Positions 14,143 through 22,220 of a DNA stretch of 28,123 bases are shown piece after piece. Location of the stretch: assembly GCA_045604945.1 (NCBI GenBank), contig JAZUPA010000058.1:1-28123 (forward strand). The letters run 5' to 3'. Origin of the DNA: JAISGQ01 sp045604945 (GTDB lineage Bacteria; Bacillota; Clostridia; Oscillospirales; Acutalibacteraceae). Within the stretch, counting starts at the first letter, position 1. The number at the start of each line of letters is the position of its first letter. The translations under genes were made by a program, and so were the position numbers. The notes below the pieces were generated by a model. It was not told the DNA's origin and made no database searches. It worked only from the letters and a program-made list of their open reading frames with translations.

Positions 14143-17100
14143 ATGATTCGTCAAAAAATTAAGGATTTAACCGAAAAACATACCCTGGCATTTGTCCTTG
14201 TTCATGCGGCAGCCTTTGCTCTTCCCTTTGTTGCATCGCTGCTTCTGTGCAAGAGCAAAGAGGAGCTTTCCGGAAGCTTCTGCTTTGTAATGTCCTTTGT
14301 CATGGGCTGCTTCTCCATTTTTGCTCTGCGCACATGGCTCAGCGACCATGATATAAAACTTCGCCCCGGCAAAAAGCCCAACAATATGTATGTACTGCTG
14401 GGCGGTCTGCTTCCGCTTCTTGCTATAATACTGGTTTATCTTAACCTTGGCGTTTTCCCCTTTGGCGACAGAAGCGTGCTTATTATCGACATGCATCACC
14501 AGTATGTTGCGTTTTTCGCTTCTCTGCGCGAGAAAACCTTAGGACTGCTCAGCGGCGACAGCATGCTGTATTCAAGTCATGTAGGTCTGGGTTCGGGATA
14601 TCTTTCCCTTTATTCCTACTATCTCAGCAGTCCTCTCAACATTCTGATTCTTCTCTTCCCCCGCGAGCTGCTTACCGAGGCTATCGCTCTCATCACTGTG
14701 CTTAAAATCGGTCTTGCAGGTCTTACCTTTGCTGTTTTCGCACGGGGTATGACACGCCGCAATGACTTCTCGATTTCTGTTCTGTCTGCTGCCTATGCAC
14801 TGATGATGTACATGCTCGCCTACTCCTGGGACGTAATGTGGCTTGACAGCATTATTCTCCTGCCTCTTATCATCTACGGTCTGCATATATGGCTCGAAAA
14901 GAAAAATCCTGCTCTGTATATTGCAGCTCTTGCAGGAGCGATCATTACAAACTACTATATCTCATTCATGATCTGCGTCTTTGTTGTGTTCTATTTTATA
15001 GCTCACATCATTATCCATTCCGAAGGATGGAAGGTGCGTGATTATGTATCCCGTGCAATCCGTTTTGCTGTCGGCTCTCTTCTCGGAGGCGGAATCAGCG
15101 CATTCCTGCTGCTTCCCACCGCAATATATCTTCAGTACACCTCCGGTGCAGATGATATTTTTGCCCGTGATATATCCACATATTTTGACCTTTTCGACCT
15201 TTTCGGACGTGCCATGTTCTCCGCTTCCCCATCTATACGCGGTGACAGCCTGCCCAATATCTACTGCTCTGTTCTGACTGTTCTTCTTATAGTCATCTTC
15301 TTCCTCTGCAAGGCAATCTCCCTCAGAAAGAAGATAGCTTACGGCATGCTTCTGCTGACCTTCGTAGGCTTTGCCGCAATCAATTACACCTACTTCCTCA
15401 TGCACGGCAAGCACTTCCCCAACGATCTTCCCCACCGCTTTGCGTTCCTTATTTCCTTTGCGATGCTCCTTATGGCTGTAGAGGTTGTAGCCAAACTCCA
15501 CGCAGTCACTGCAAAGAATATCGGCACCGCGCTGTTTATATGCATCGGCGGTCTTGCTCTGACCGAAATAATCGGCAATGAAGAACCTACCGTCACTCTG
15601 ATATATACAAGCCTCATTCTGTTTGTTGTCTATTCAGGAATTCTCTTCCTCTCAGCAAGAAAAAAGGTCCGCAGATCCCTTTCTCTTGTACTGCTGACTA
15701 TTGTTGTCTTTATTGAAATTGTTTCAAACGGCGTAGTTACGATCACTACCATGCGTGACACCGAAGTGTACACCATGCGTTCCACCTTCACTGAGGACTA
15801 TGCAATTGCAGAAAAGTCCATCAACTATGTCGAAAGCCTTAATATGCCCCACTACCGCACTGAGATTCTCCCCAGAAAGACCTGCAATGATCCCTCTCTC
15901 TTCGGTTATTCCGGTCTTACGGTTTTTGCTTCCAGCAACGACCAGGCAGTTATCACTCTTATGGGCGCCATGGGCTATGCAAACAATGGCGTAAACAGCC
16001 ACATGTATCACTCATTTGTGCCTGTTGCCGATTCAATTCTCAATCTCAAGTATCTCATCCATTCAAACAACTTCCTGCATTCTCAGCTTAACGGCATCGC
16101 TACAGTGGAGCACGAGGGTGAGCTGCGCCACATTTATGATAACCCCTACGCTCTCTCCCGCGCTTTCGTTGTTGATGATGCCATTCTCACCGACTGGGAT
16201 TACACTTCAAACAATCCTTTCACTGTACAGAATTCATTTGTTACCGCTGCAGGTGACAATGATGATGTCTATACCATGCACTATCCTACTGTGGAAAATG
16301 CTGTTCCCGTAAACAGCAGCGTATCCTTTGACAATACCTTCTTCCATGTTACCCCCAACGGTGCAGGTCCCGCATCCTTCACTGCCGTACTCCCCATCAC
16401 CGCAACCGATCTTATTTCGGGCTCTGATGCGAGCTACGCCACTGAGCAGTACTATGTCTATGTTGACTGCAGGGCTGCTGACAGCATAAGCATCTCTGCC
16501 GGCGCAAACAGCTTCTCCTCAAGCCCCAACGAGCCTTACATCATAGACCTCGGCTCTCTCGGCGCAGGCGATGCTGTAAGCGTTACTATCCACACCTCCA
16601 TGGAGTGTGTCGGTAATATTTTCGTCGCATCCATGAATCATGAGGATTTCTCTGATGCAATGACCGAGCTTTCCGAAAACCAGCTTGTCATCTCAACCTA
16701 CAGCGAGTCTTCCTTCAAAGGTGAGATCAACGTATTTGACGCAGGCGTAATGTTTACCTCCATCCCCTATGACAAGGGCTGGAAGGTTACCGTTGACGGT
16801 GTTGAGACAGAGACCTTCAAGCTCGGAAACGCTCTTCTCGGATTCAATATCACCGAGGGCGCACACAGCGTGAAGTTTGAGTATACCCCCTCAGGTCTCA
16901 CAGCAGGCATTATTCTGAGCATCCTCTGTCTGCTTATATTTGCCGCACTCATAGTTATTTACTGCATGCCCGACGTCAGAGCAAGGATTACCGCAAAAAT
17001 CCCTCAGCTTTCTTTTCTCGATGACCTTGCTGATCCTTCTGTAAGTCTCTGGCGCGACAAGGTCCCCGTCCTCTCTGCAGACAGCGGCGACTCCCCCGCT

Positions 17101-17163
17101 GAAGGCGAAGGCTTCAGCGTCCTCGATGACCCTGCTCTGTTTGATGACGATTTTGATTCATAA
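14143..17163 (+). CDS. YfhO-family polytopic membrane protein (GT-C-like)
   Basis: Large membrane protein of 1006 residues. YfhO proteins have a GT-C glycosyltransferase-like fold; the B. subtilis members are linked to glycosylation of lipoteichoic acid. The family opening is clear: the first extracellular loop has FPFGDRSVLIIDMHHQYVAF (about 106-125), then LGSGYLSLYSYYLSSPLNIL (about 151-170), matching the GD-N-S/D-QQY and L-SP-N pattern. About a dozen helices follow to about residue 530. A large extracellular beta-rich domain spans roughly 540-920, and one more helix lies near 925-945. The cytoplasmic tail of about 60 residues ends in an acidic run (SVLDDPALFDDDFDS), longer than in B. subtilis YfhO. 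Start ATG at 14143 with GTGAGG six bases upstream; the in-frame GTG at 14131 overlaps that site. A terminator follows directly. Confidence 0.85.
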   Translation: MIRQKIKDLTEKHTLAFVLVHAAAFALPFVASLLLCKSKEELSGSFCFVMSFVMGCFSIFALRTWLSDHDIKLRPGKKPNNMYVLLGGLLPLLAIILVYLNLGVFPFGDRSVLIIDMHHQYVAFFASLREKTLGLLSGDSMLYSSHVGLGSGYLSLYSYYLSSPLNILILLFPRELLTEAIALITVLKIGLAGLTFAVFARGMTRRNDFSISVLSAAYALMMYMLAYSWDVMWLDSIILLPLIIYGLHIWLEKKNPALYIAALAGAIITNYYISFMICVFVVFYFIAHIIIHSEGWKVRDYVSRAIRFAVGSLLGGGISAFLLLPTAIYLQYTSGADDIFARDISTYFDLFDLFGRAMFSASPSIRGDSLPNIYCSVLTVLLIVIFFLCKAISLRKKIAYGMLLLTFVGFAAINYTYFLMHGKHFPNDLPHRFAFLISFAMLLMAVEVVAKLHAVTAKNIGTALFICIGGLALTEIIGNEEPTVTLIYTSLILFVVYSGILFLSARKKVRRSLSLVLLTIVVFIEIVSNGVVTITTMRDTEVYTMRSTFTEDYAIAEKSINYVESLNMPHYRTEILPRKTCNDPSLFGYSGLTVFASSNDQAVITLMGAMGYANNGVNSHMYHSFVPVADSILNLKYLIHSNNFLHSQLNGIATVEHEGELRHIYDNPYALSRAFVVDDAILTDWDYTSNNPFTVQNSFVTAAGDNDDVYTMHYPTVENAVPVNSSVSFDNTFFHVTPNGAGPASFTAVLPITATDLISGSDASYATEQYYVYVDCRAADSISISAGANSFSSSPNEPYIIDLGSLGAGDAVSVTIHTSMECVGNIFVASMNHEDFSDAMTELSENQLVISTYSESSFKGEINVFDAGVMFTSIPYDKGWKVTVDGVETETFKLGNALLGFNITEGAHSVKFEYTPSGLTAGIILSILCLLIFAALIVIYCMPDVRARITAKIPQLSFLDDLADPSVSLWRDKVPVLSADSGDSPAEGEGFSVLDDPALFDDDFDS

Positions 17164-17172
17164 TATTATCTT

Positions 17173-17198
17173 AAACGCCCGTTTTCACGGGCGTTTTT
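17173..17198 (+). terminator. Intrinsic terminator after the YfhO-family gene
   Basis: ACGCCCG (17175-17181) pairs perfectly with CGGGCGT (17188-17194) around a TTTTCA loop, and a run of five T follows from 17194. It lies ten bases after the stop codon. Confidence 0.93.
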
Positions 17199-17232
17199 GC
17201 TTCTTCAATTTATTTTATGTTCTATTTTGTCA

Positions 17233-17261
17233 TTGACTGGCATAAAACCATGTTGTATAAT
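17233..17261 (+). promoter_or_regulatory. Sigma-A-type promoter for the lipoprotein pair
   Basis: TTGACT (17233-17238) and TATAAT (17256-17261) are 17 bases apart. The predicted start near 17268 leaves a leader of about 97 bases before the ATG at 17365. Confidence 0.85.
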
Positions 17262-17267
17262 GATGTA

Positions 17268-17279
17268 TGTATATATACA
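17268..17279. promoter_or_regulatory. Perfect 12-bp palindrome at the predicted transcription start
   Basis: TGTATATATACA reads the same on both strands and falls directly on the predicted +1 of the promoter at 17233-17261. Position and TGT...ACA form resemble operators of GntR-like or other dimeric repressors, but no regulator gene is nearby and A/T-rich palindromes can arise by chance. Confidence 0.35.
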
Positions 17280-17314
17280 ATTTATAGTTTTCTGTTTATT
17301 GTGTATCAAAGCAA

Positions 17315-17343
17315 AGGACTGTTTCTGCTTTCGCAGAAGTCCT
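17315..17343 (+). other. Leader hairpin in the 5' UTR of the large lipoprotein gene
   Basis: AGGAC (17315-17319) pairs with GTCCT (17339-17343), and TTCTGC (17323-17328) with GCAGAA (17333-17338), around a TTTC loop with a three-base bulge. It has no following T-run, so it is not a terminator. It ends eight bases before the GGGAGGAG ribosome-binding site and could affect mRNA stability or ribosome access. Confidence 0.45.
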
Positions 17344-17364
17344 ATCTGACGGGAGGAGCAACAA

Positions 17365-19869
17365 ATGAAGAGCAAATTTCTCAGACTCGTACTGTTGATT
17401 GTCGCTGTTCTTACCATGACACTTTTCCTTTCTGCCTGTGACAAGGAAATTGATGTTTCAACAGCACTGACCATCGACGAAGATTTCTCCGGTTCGCGTA
17501 TTATGGAGACCGGTGCTATCAACAAGAGCGATCTTGGCGGCAGCAGCAAATCCAAGGAGATTATGGAGAGCATAAAAGCCGGCGCCCCTGATGGCATTGA
17601 GGTCAGCTATAAAGAAGAAGGCGATAAGTATTTTATCACCTTCTATATCCGCTTTACCTCCATCGAGAATTATGAGAAAAAGGTTGAATCCATAATCGGA
17701 AGGAATACAGATATCACCTATGAATATCTTGATACTGCCTTCGGTCACATAATCAATCTTGAAGAGGATTTCACCACAAAGGATCTGCTTTTCTGGGTTC
17801 AGGATGTAATCAGAAAGTACGACAGCAAAGCTACCCTCGGTATCAAGTACACCTCCACAAACCTCGAATTTGATGGTCAGACCTATTCTTCCGGCACTTC
17901 CGGCAGAATAAACGTCCACACCACCGGCGATGATACCGCTTTTACTTCCATCCTTGTTGAAACATATGTATTCGGTCTTGACAACTACTCTAGAGCAATC
18001 ACCTTCAAGATGTCTCAGAGTGTTTTTGACCGTATCACTCTTGAAAAGCTCGATCTGCTTGTTCCTTTCGGTGCAGAGGGTAAATCCTATGTTGATACTG
18101 AAGCTGCGGAAAATGAGCAGTATGTCTATCAGATAACCTATAGCGGCACCGCTGAGGATGTAGGATATATCACTTCCGAGCTTTTCCCCGGCAGTACCTT
18201 CAACTGTGAAAACATCGATACAGAGTCCAGCGCTTTCTCCGCTAACTGCGTGCTTGCAGAAGCTATCAACTTCAGCCGTTTCCCCTGCAACAACAAGGGT
18301 ACTGCAAAGGTCTCTCTTGTTTATGCATCCGAGTATCTTGCTGACGGCGAGCAGGCTCCAGCCTCTGATGATGTTGTATTCAGCACCAACAGTTTTGAGG
18401 TAACAGGCATCAACGAAACCTGCAATGAAACCAATTCCCAGTCCTCTGTCAGACTCGACTGCAACAACGTTTCAAGCGCTTCTGTCGCTCTTGGTGTCAC
18501 CTTCAACTACGGCATACAGAACATAACCGTTGACACTACTCTCAACAACGACGACAGCATCGCAGTTGCAATTCTTCTCGACTACGATCTTCACGCAAGT
18601 CAGATGGCTCTCAATCTTGCTGAGAACTTCTTTGCCGGCAAGATCGAAAGCAACAACATCGAAAATGTTGATATTTCCACTCGTGAAACAACACAGGAAA
18701 CCGATTCCGGTACCCAGAATTACTATCAGCTGAAGATCCTTTTCAGCGGCTCCGCTGCTGATGTCAGCCAGAAGATGTCCGATTTCTTTGGCGGCGCAAA
18801 TAATTTCAGCAATATTTACAACGATAAGTTTGAGTTCACTACCAGACACAACGTCTCCCATCGCGTTGACATCTCCTCTCTCCTCGAGTATGCAAACTAC
18901 GACGGTATTGTTACCTATGTTTTCCATTCCGAGGCTGCCACCTTCAAGGGTCTTGACTGTCAGCGTTATGAGAACGGCAACACTGCAGGAGATCCCGATA
19001 TCGATATCTTCAACGGCAAAACCAAGTTCAATTCCTTCTCCTTCTCTGTTGCAGGCGGCTGCTTCAGAGCAAGCTTCCAGGCATCATACTTCAATGTTGG
19101 CTACATTATTATTGCTGCTCTTATCATTATTGTTCTGATTGTTCTGTTTATAGTTCTGCTTTCATTTGTTGCCAGAAAATCCAAGGCTCGCAAGCAGGTT
19201 GAAACCGAAATTTTCAGAAAGGCTACCGTTGAGCGCTCACTCGCTCTTGCTGTTATCCAGAATAACGACGGTACAGTAGTTCCCCTTTCAAGCCAGGCAC
19301 TCGCCAACAGACCCGGTGCCGTTGTTGAGTCCACCCGCGACGACGGTCTTGATGAGGACGACGATGAGCCCGAGACCATCTGGCTCTTCTCAACAACCCT
19401 GAAGCTCCTTTCCCTTATCGCAGCTGTGCTGTTCTTCTTCCCCTTCGTCTCTGTTTCCTGCTCCAATTCCAGCAGCACCGAATCCATTTCTGCTTTCAAT
19501 CTGATGATCGGATTCTCCAGAGACGGATATACCATGAAACCGCAGCCGCAGATAGCTCTGCTTCTTATCATCCCGCTGTTCATTTTCCTTCTCCTGTTCC
19601 TTTGGAACAAGCTTCCCAAGGTCCCCACTGCAATCGCCATCATCGCTGCTTCTGCGATATCTCTGCTGATAATACTCAACTTTGAGGCAATCGTTGAAGA
19701 ACAGATAAACTCAATGATGGAGTTCACAAACAACACCGGCTCAATCACCTCGTACACGCTTGAGTGGGCTTACTCTTATTCGATAATTGTCTATATTCTG
19801 CTGCTGATAGGCTCAATTGTTCTGCTATTGGCAGAGATTTCTGACAAGGTCAGGAAAAAATTCAAGTAA
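17365..19869 (+). CDS. Large lipoprotein with extracellular domain and C-terminal five-helix membrane region, function unknown
   Basis: I do not recognise the whole protein. It has 834 residues and begins with a signal peptide and lipobox LSAC (Cys25), so it should be lipid-anchored outside. An extracellular region of about 550 residues follows, rich in Thr, Ser, Asn and aromatic strand patterns. It shows at least two related segments about 200 residues apart (YSGTAEDV at 259-266, FSGSAADV at 460-467). A membrane helix at about 578-603 leads to a cytoplasmic stretch with a basic patch and an acidic run (about 660-672). Four more helices sit at about 681-699, 730-748, 755-776 and 804-823. The FFPFVSVSC motif in this last block recalls small clostridial four-helix membrane proteins. 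Start ATG has GGGAGGAG upstream. The next lipoprotein begins 27 bases after the stop. Confidence 0.8.
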   Translation: MKSKFLRLVLLIVAVLTMTLFLSACDKEIDVSTALTIDEDFSGSRIMETGAINKSDLGGSSKSKEIMESIKAGAPDGIEVSYKEEGDKYFITFYIRFTSIENYEKKVESIIGRNTDITYEYLDTAFGHIINLEEDFTTKDLLFWVQDVIRKYDSKATLGIKYTSTNLEFDGQTYSSGTSGRINVHTTGDDTAFTSILVETYVFGLDNYSRAITFKMSQSVFDRITLEKLDLLVPFGAEGKSYVDTEAAENEQYVYQITYSGTAEDVGYITSELFPGSTFNCENIDTESSAFSANCVLAEAINFSRFPCNNKGTAKVSLVYASEYLADGEQAPASDDVVFSTNSFEVTGINETCNETNSQSSVRLDCNNVSSASVALGVTFNYGIQNITVDTTLNNDDSIAVAILLDYDLHASQMALNLAENFFAGKIESNNIENVDISTRETTQETDSGTQNYYQLKILFSGSAADVSQKMSDFFGGANNFSNIYNDKFEFTTRHNVSHRVDISSLLEYANYDGIVTYVFHSEAATFKGLDCQRYENGNTAGDPDIDIFNGKTKFNSFSFSVAGGCFRASFQASYFNVGYIIIAALIIIVLIVLFIVLLSFVARKSKARKQVETEIFRKATVERSLALAVIQNNDGTVVPLSSQALANRPGAVVESTRDDGLDEDDDEPETIWLFSTTLKLLSLIAAVLFFFPFVSVSCSNSSSTESISAFNLMIGFSRDGYTMKPQPQIALLLIIPLFIFLLLFLWNKLPKVPTAIAIIAASAISLLIILNFEAIVEEQINSMMEFTNNTGSITSYTLEWAYSYSIIVYILLLIGSIVLLLAEISDKVRKKFK

Positions 19870-19896
19870 CTCTTTCCCAAAGGGGGCTGTATATCG

Positions 19897-20484
19897 ATGC
19901 AGCACACAAAACGCTTATCTGCCATTCTTGCTGTTATTCTCGCATTCGTATTTGTTCTTTCCGCCTGCAGTGGCGCAGGCTCTGCAAGAGAGGCTATCAA
20001 CGGCTTTACAAACGGGCTCAAGGCTCATGACTACATCCAGGCAATGAAATATGTCGATGAGCGCGACAGCCTTTCCTTCAACGGAAATACAGAACCGATA
20101 ATGAATGCTGTTGCTGATTCTCTTTCTGTTTCCATTCTCAGTGAAGGCATGAACACTGTAAAACTTGAGGTTACGACCATTGACCTGCGCGAGGTTTATC
20201 ACACCGCTACAGTTCTTGTAATCGATGAGTATTACGATGCTGCACTCAGCGGCGAAACCGTTTCCGAGAAGGAAATGCGCAATGCGATTATTTCAAAGGC
20301 AATTGCTCTTGCAGGTCAGCCCGGCGTTCCTACTGTTACCACTCAGATTGAGGTTAACATGAAAAACGAAGAGGGCAAGTGGTACATTATAATGGATGCG
20401 AATGCATACAATGTGTTCACAGGTTACATGACCAGTGCCAACGAGCTTGTGACAAACGGCTCTATCCTTAACTACAGCGCATAA
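19897..20484 (+). CDS. Small lipoprotein, possibly NTF2-like (DUF4878/DUF5105-type), function unknown
   Basis: A 195-residue lipoprotein with lipobox LSAC (Cys24). The mature part opens with a helix, AREAINGFTNGLKAHDYIQAMKYVD. Strands follow, such as VKLEVTTIDLREVYHTATVLVIDEYY, and it ends KWYIIMDANAYNVFTG. This helix-then-sheet order, in particular the sequence of a small-helix accumulation motif and a final strand with a WYI core, is typical of clostridial lipoproteins with an NTF2-like or DUF4878/DUF5105 fold; that is an inference. Ribosome-binding site AAAGGGGG lies about ten bases before the ATG. It is the second gene behind the promoter at 17233 and is closed by a strong terminator, so it is probably a partner of the large lipoprotein. 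Confidence 0.78.
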   Translation: MQHTKRLSAILAVILAFVFVLSACSGAGSAREAINGFTNGLKAHDYIQAMKYVDERDSLSFNGNTEPIMNAVADSLSVSILSEGMNTVKLEVTTIDLREVYHTATVLVIDEYYDAALSGETVSEKEMRNAIISKAIALAGQPGVPTVTTQIEVNMKNEEGKWYIIMDANAYNVFTGYMTSANELVTNGSILNYSA

Positions 20485-20491
20485 ATCGCAA

Positions 20492-20529
20492 ACCCCATCG
20501 CAGGAAAAATCCTGCGATGGGGTCTTTTT
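20492..20529 (+). terminator. Strong intrinsic terminator after the lipoprotein pair
   Basis: A perfect 14-bp stem (20492-20505 with 20510-20523) around an AAAA loop is followed by CTTTTT. The T-run overlaps the comM stop codon on the other strand. On the minus strand the stem is followed only by TTTGCG, so it is a weaker terminator for comM. Confidence 0.94.
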
Positions 20530-22057
20530 ATCTGTTCCAGTATTTTCTCTCTATCAGTCTGTACTGTACAGCTTCTGCAAGATGCGGCATGCCTATATAA
20601 GTTGAGTCATCAAGGTCAGCTATTGTTCGTGCTACCTTCAATATGCGATCATGGATTCGCGCTGAGAACGAGTATGCGTTGAAGGCTTTTTCAAGATAAT
20701 TGCGCGCATCAGGGGTCATAACACATACCTTTCTGATAAGCTCGGGAGTTATAAATGCATTGCAGGTTATTCCTGTTCCTTCAAGCCTTGAAAGTGCGAT
20801 ATTTCTCGCTTTTGTTACCCTTGCGCGGATTTCTGCAGATGATTCCTCCGATTTATCCGAAGATAATTCATCGAACTTTACAGGCGCTGCCTCAACATGC
20901 ATATCAAATCTGTCAAGGAGCGGTCCGGATATTTTCTTCAGGTAGTTTGTCACCGATGTCGGCGTGCAGCTGCACTGGCGCTCGGGATGTCCGAAGTAAC
21001 CGCAGCGGCAGGGATTCATAGCCGCTACAAGCTGGAATCCGCAGGGATAGGTCGCATTGTAGGATACTCGCGATATCGTTACCACCTTATCCTCCATCGG
21101 TTGTCTCAGTGCTTCAAGCACATGGGTTGAAAACTCTGCCAGCTCATCGAGAAACAGTATTCCGTTGTGGGCAAGGGATATCTCGCCAGGGCTCGGATGC
21201 GCACCTCCTCCGACAAGTGCTGACAGGGAGGCATTGTAATGAGGAGCTCTGAAGGGTCTGCTTTTTGTCAGCCTGACTGCGTGACCGTAATCTTCATACA
21301 CAGACCTTATCTTCGTCACTTCAAGAGCTTCCTCAAAGGTAAGCTCAGGCAGTATTGTTGCCATTCTGCGGGCTATCATGCTCTTACCGCTGCCCGGAGG
21401 TCCTATGAGCATCAGATTATGCCCGCCTGCGGCTGCTATTTCAGCTGCTCTTCTTGCCACGGCCTGTCCTCGCACGTTGGCAAAATCTATATCGTACTTT
21501 TCACATTCTATATTTTCAAAGTCAACGGCAGTGACCGCTTCAAGCAGCTGCTTGCCGCAAAGATGAGAAACCACATCCAGCACATGGGATGCCGGGTATA
21601 CCTTCACTCCGCCGACGGCGCTTGCCTCTTCCCTGTTTTCTTCAGGCACAAACACAGTATCATAGCCGTTTTCTCTGGCATACAGAATCTTTGCAAGTAT
21701 TCCCTGCACAGGACGAAGGGCGCCGTTTATTGAAACCTCTCCAAGAAAGATCGACTTTTCCGATATTGGAGCAATCTGACCCGACACCACAAGAAGTGCA
21801 ACAAATATCGCAAGGTCAAACTGTGAGCCTGCCTTAGGTATATTTGCAGGAGCCAGGTTTACAACAATTTTACCCACAGGAAACTCAAATCCGCTGTTCC
21901 GAAAAGCAGCTCTTATTCTGTCTTTTGCTTCTCTGATTGTCGTATCTCCCAGTCCAACTATATCAAAGGACGGCATTCCCTTTGAGCAATCAGCTTCAAC
22001 ATCCACTGCCACTGCAGCAAGGCCCGAATGTGCCAGGCTTTTGATACAGGTATACAT
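20528..22057 (-). CDS. comM: YifB/ComM-family Mg-chelatase-like AAA+ ATPase
   Basis: Soluble AAA+ ATPase. ComM of transformable bacteria is a hexameric helicase promoting branch migration when incoming DNA is integrated; the role in clostridia is less known. The 509-residue protein has the N-terminal Lon-protease-like ChlI domain (MPSFDIVGLGDTTIREAKDRIRAA, about 28-51). Walker A GPPGSGKS is at 219-226 and Walker B sits in NGILFLDELAEF, followed by the RQPMEDKVVTISR segment. A four-cysteine cluster (CRCGYFGHPERQCSC) and the C-terminal MgChl domain come after that. Start: ATG at 22057 after GGAG; the longer reading to 22120 would run into the promoter. Length equals E. coli ComM. Confidence 0.93.
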   Translation of the reverse strand: MYTCIKSLAHSGLAAVAVDVEADCSKGMPSFDIVGLGDTTIREAKDRIRAAFRNSGFEFPVGKIVVNLAPANIPKAGSQFDLAIFVALLVVSGQIAPISEKSIFLGEVSINGALRPVQGILAKILYARENGYDTVFVPEENREEASAVGGVKVYPASHVLDVVSHLCGKQLLEAVTAVDFENIECEKYDIDFANVRGQAVARRAAEIAAAGGHNLMLIGPPGSGKSMIARRMATILPELTFEEALEVTKIRSVYEDYGHAVRLTKSRPFRAPHYNASLSALVGGGAHPSPGEISLAHNGILFLDELAEFSTHVLEALRQPMEDKVVTISRVSYNATYPCGFQLVAAMNPCRCGYFGHPERQCSCTPTSVTNYLKKISGPLLDRFDMHVEAAPVKFDELSSDKSEESSAEIRARVTKARNIALSRLEGTGITCNAFITPELIRKVCVMTPDARNYLEKAFNAYSFSARIHDRILKVARTIADLDDSTYIGMPHLAEAVQYRLIERKYWNR

Positions 22058-22088
22058 TATATCAACTCCGCATTTATGTACTAAAACT

Positions 22089-22117
22089 ATTATACACCTT
22101 TCCTCAAGAATTGACAA
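22089..22117 (-). promoter_or_regulatory. Sigma-A-type promoter for comM
   Basis: On the minus strand TTGTCA (22112-22117), a 17-base spacer and a perfect TATAAT (22089-22094). The -35 is identical to that of the cvpA-like promoter. Confidence 0.85.
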
Positions 22118-22151
22118 CATTAACGAATATCAATTACCGTGCTTAATTCTG

Positions 22152-22180
22152 TTGACATTGTTTTGCTCAGCGAATAAAAT
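22152..22180 (+). promoter_or_regulatory. Sigma-A-type promoter for glnA
   Basis: A perfect TTGACA (22152-22157), a 17-base spacer and TAAAAT (22175-22180). The start near 22187 gives a leader of about 34 bases. Only 34 bases separate this -35 from that of comM on the other strand. I see no clear GlnR/TnrA-type TGTnA...TnACA operator. Confidence 0.87.
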
Positions 22181-22220
22181 ATATGTATTAATCACAGCAA
22201 CGAAACGGAGGCATTTCCAC

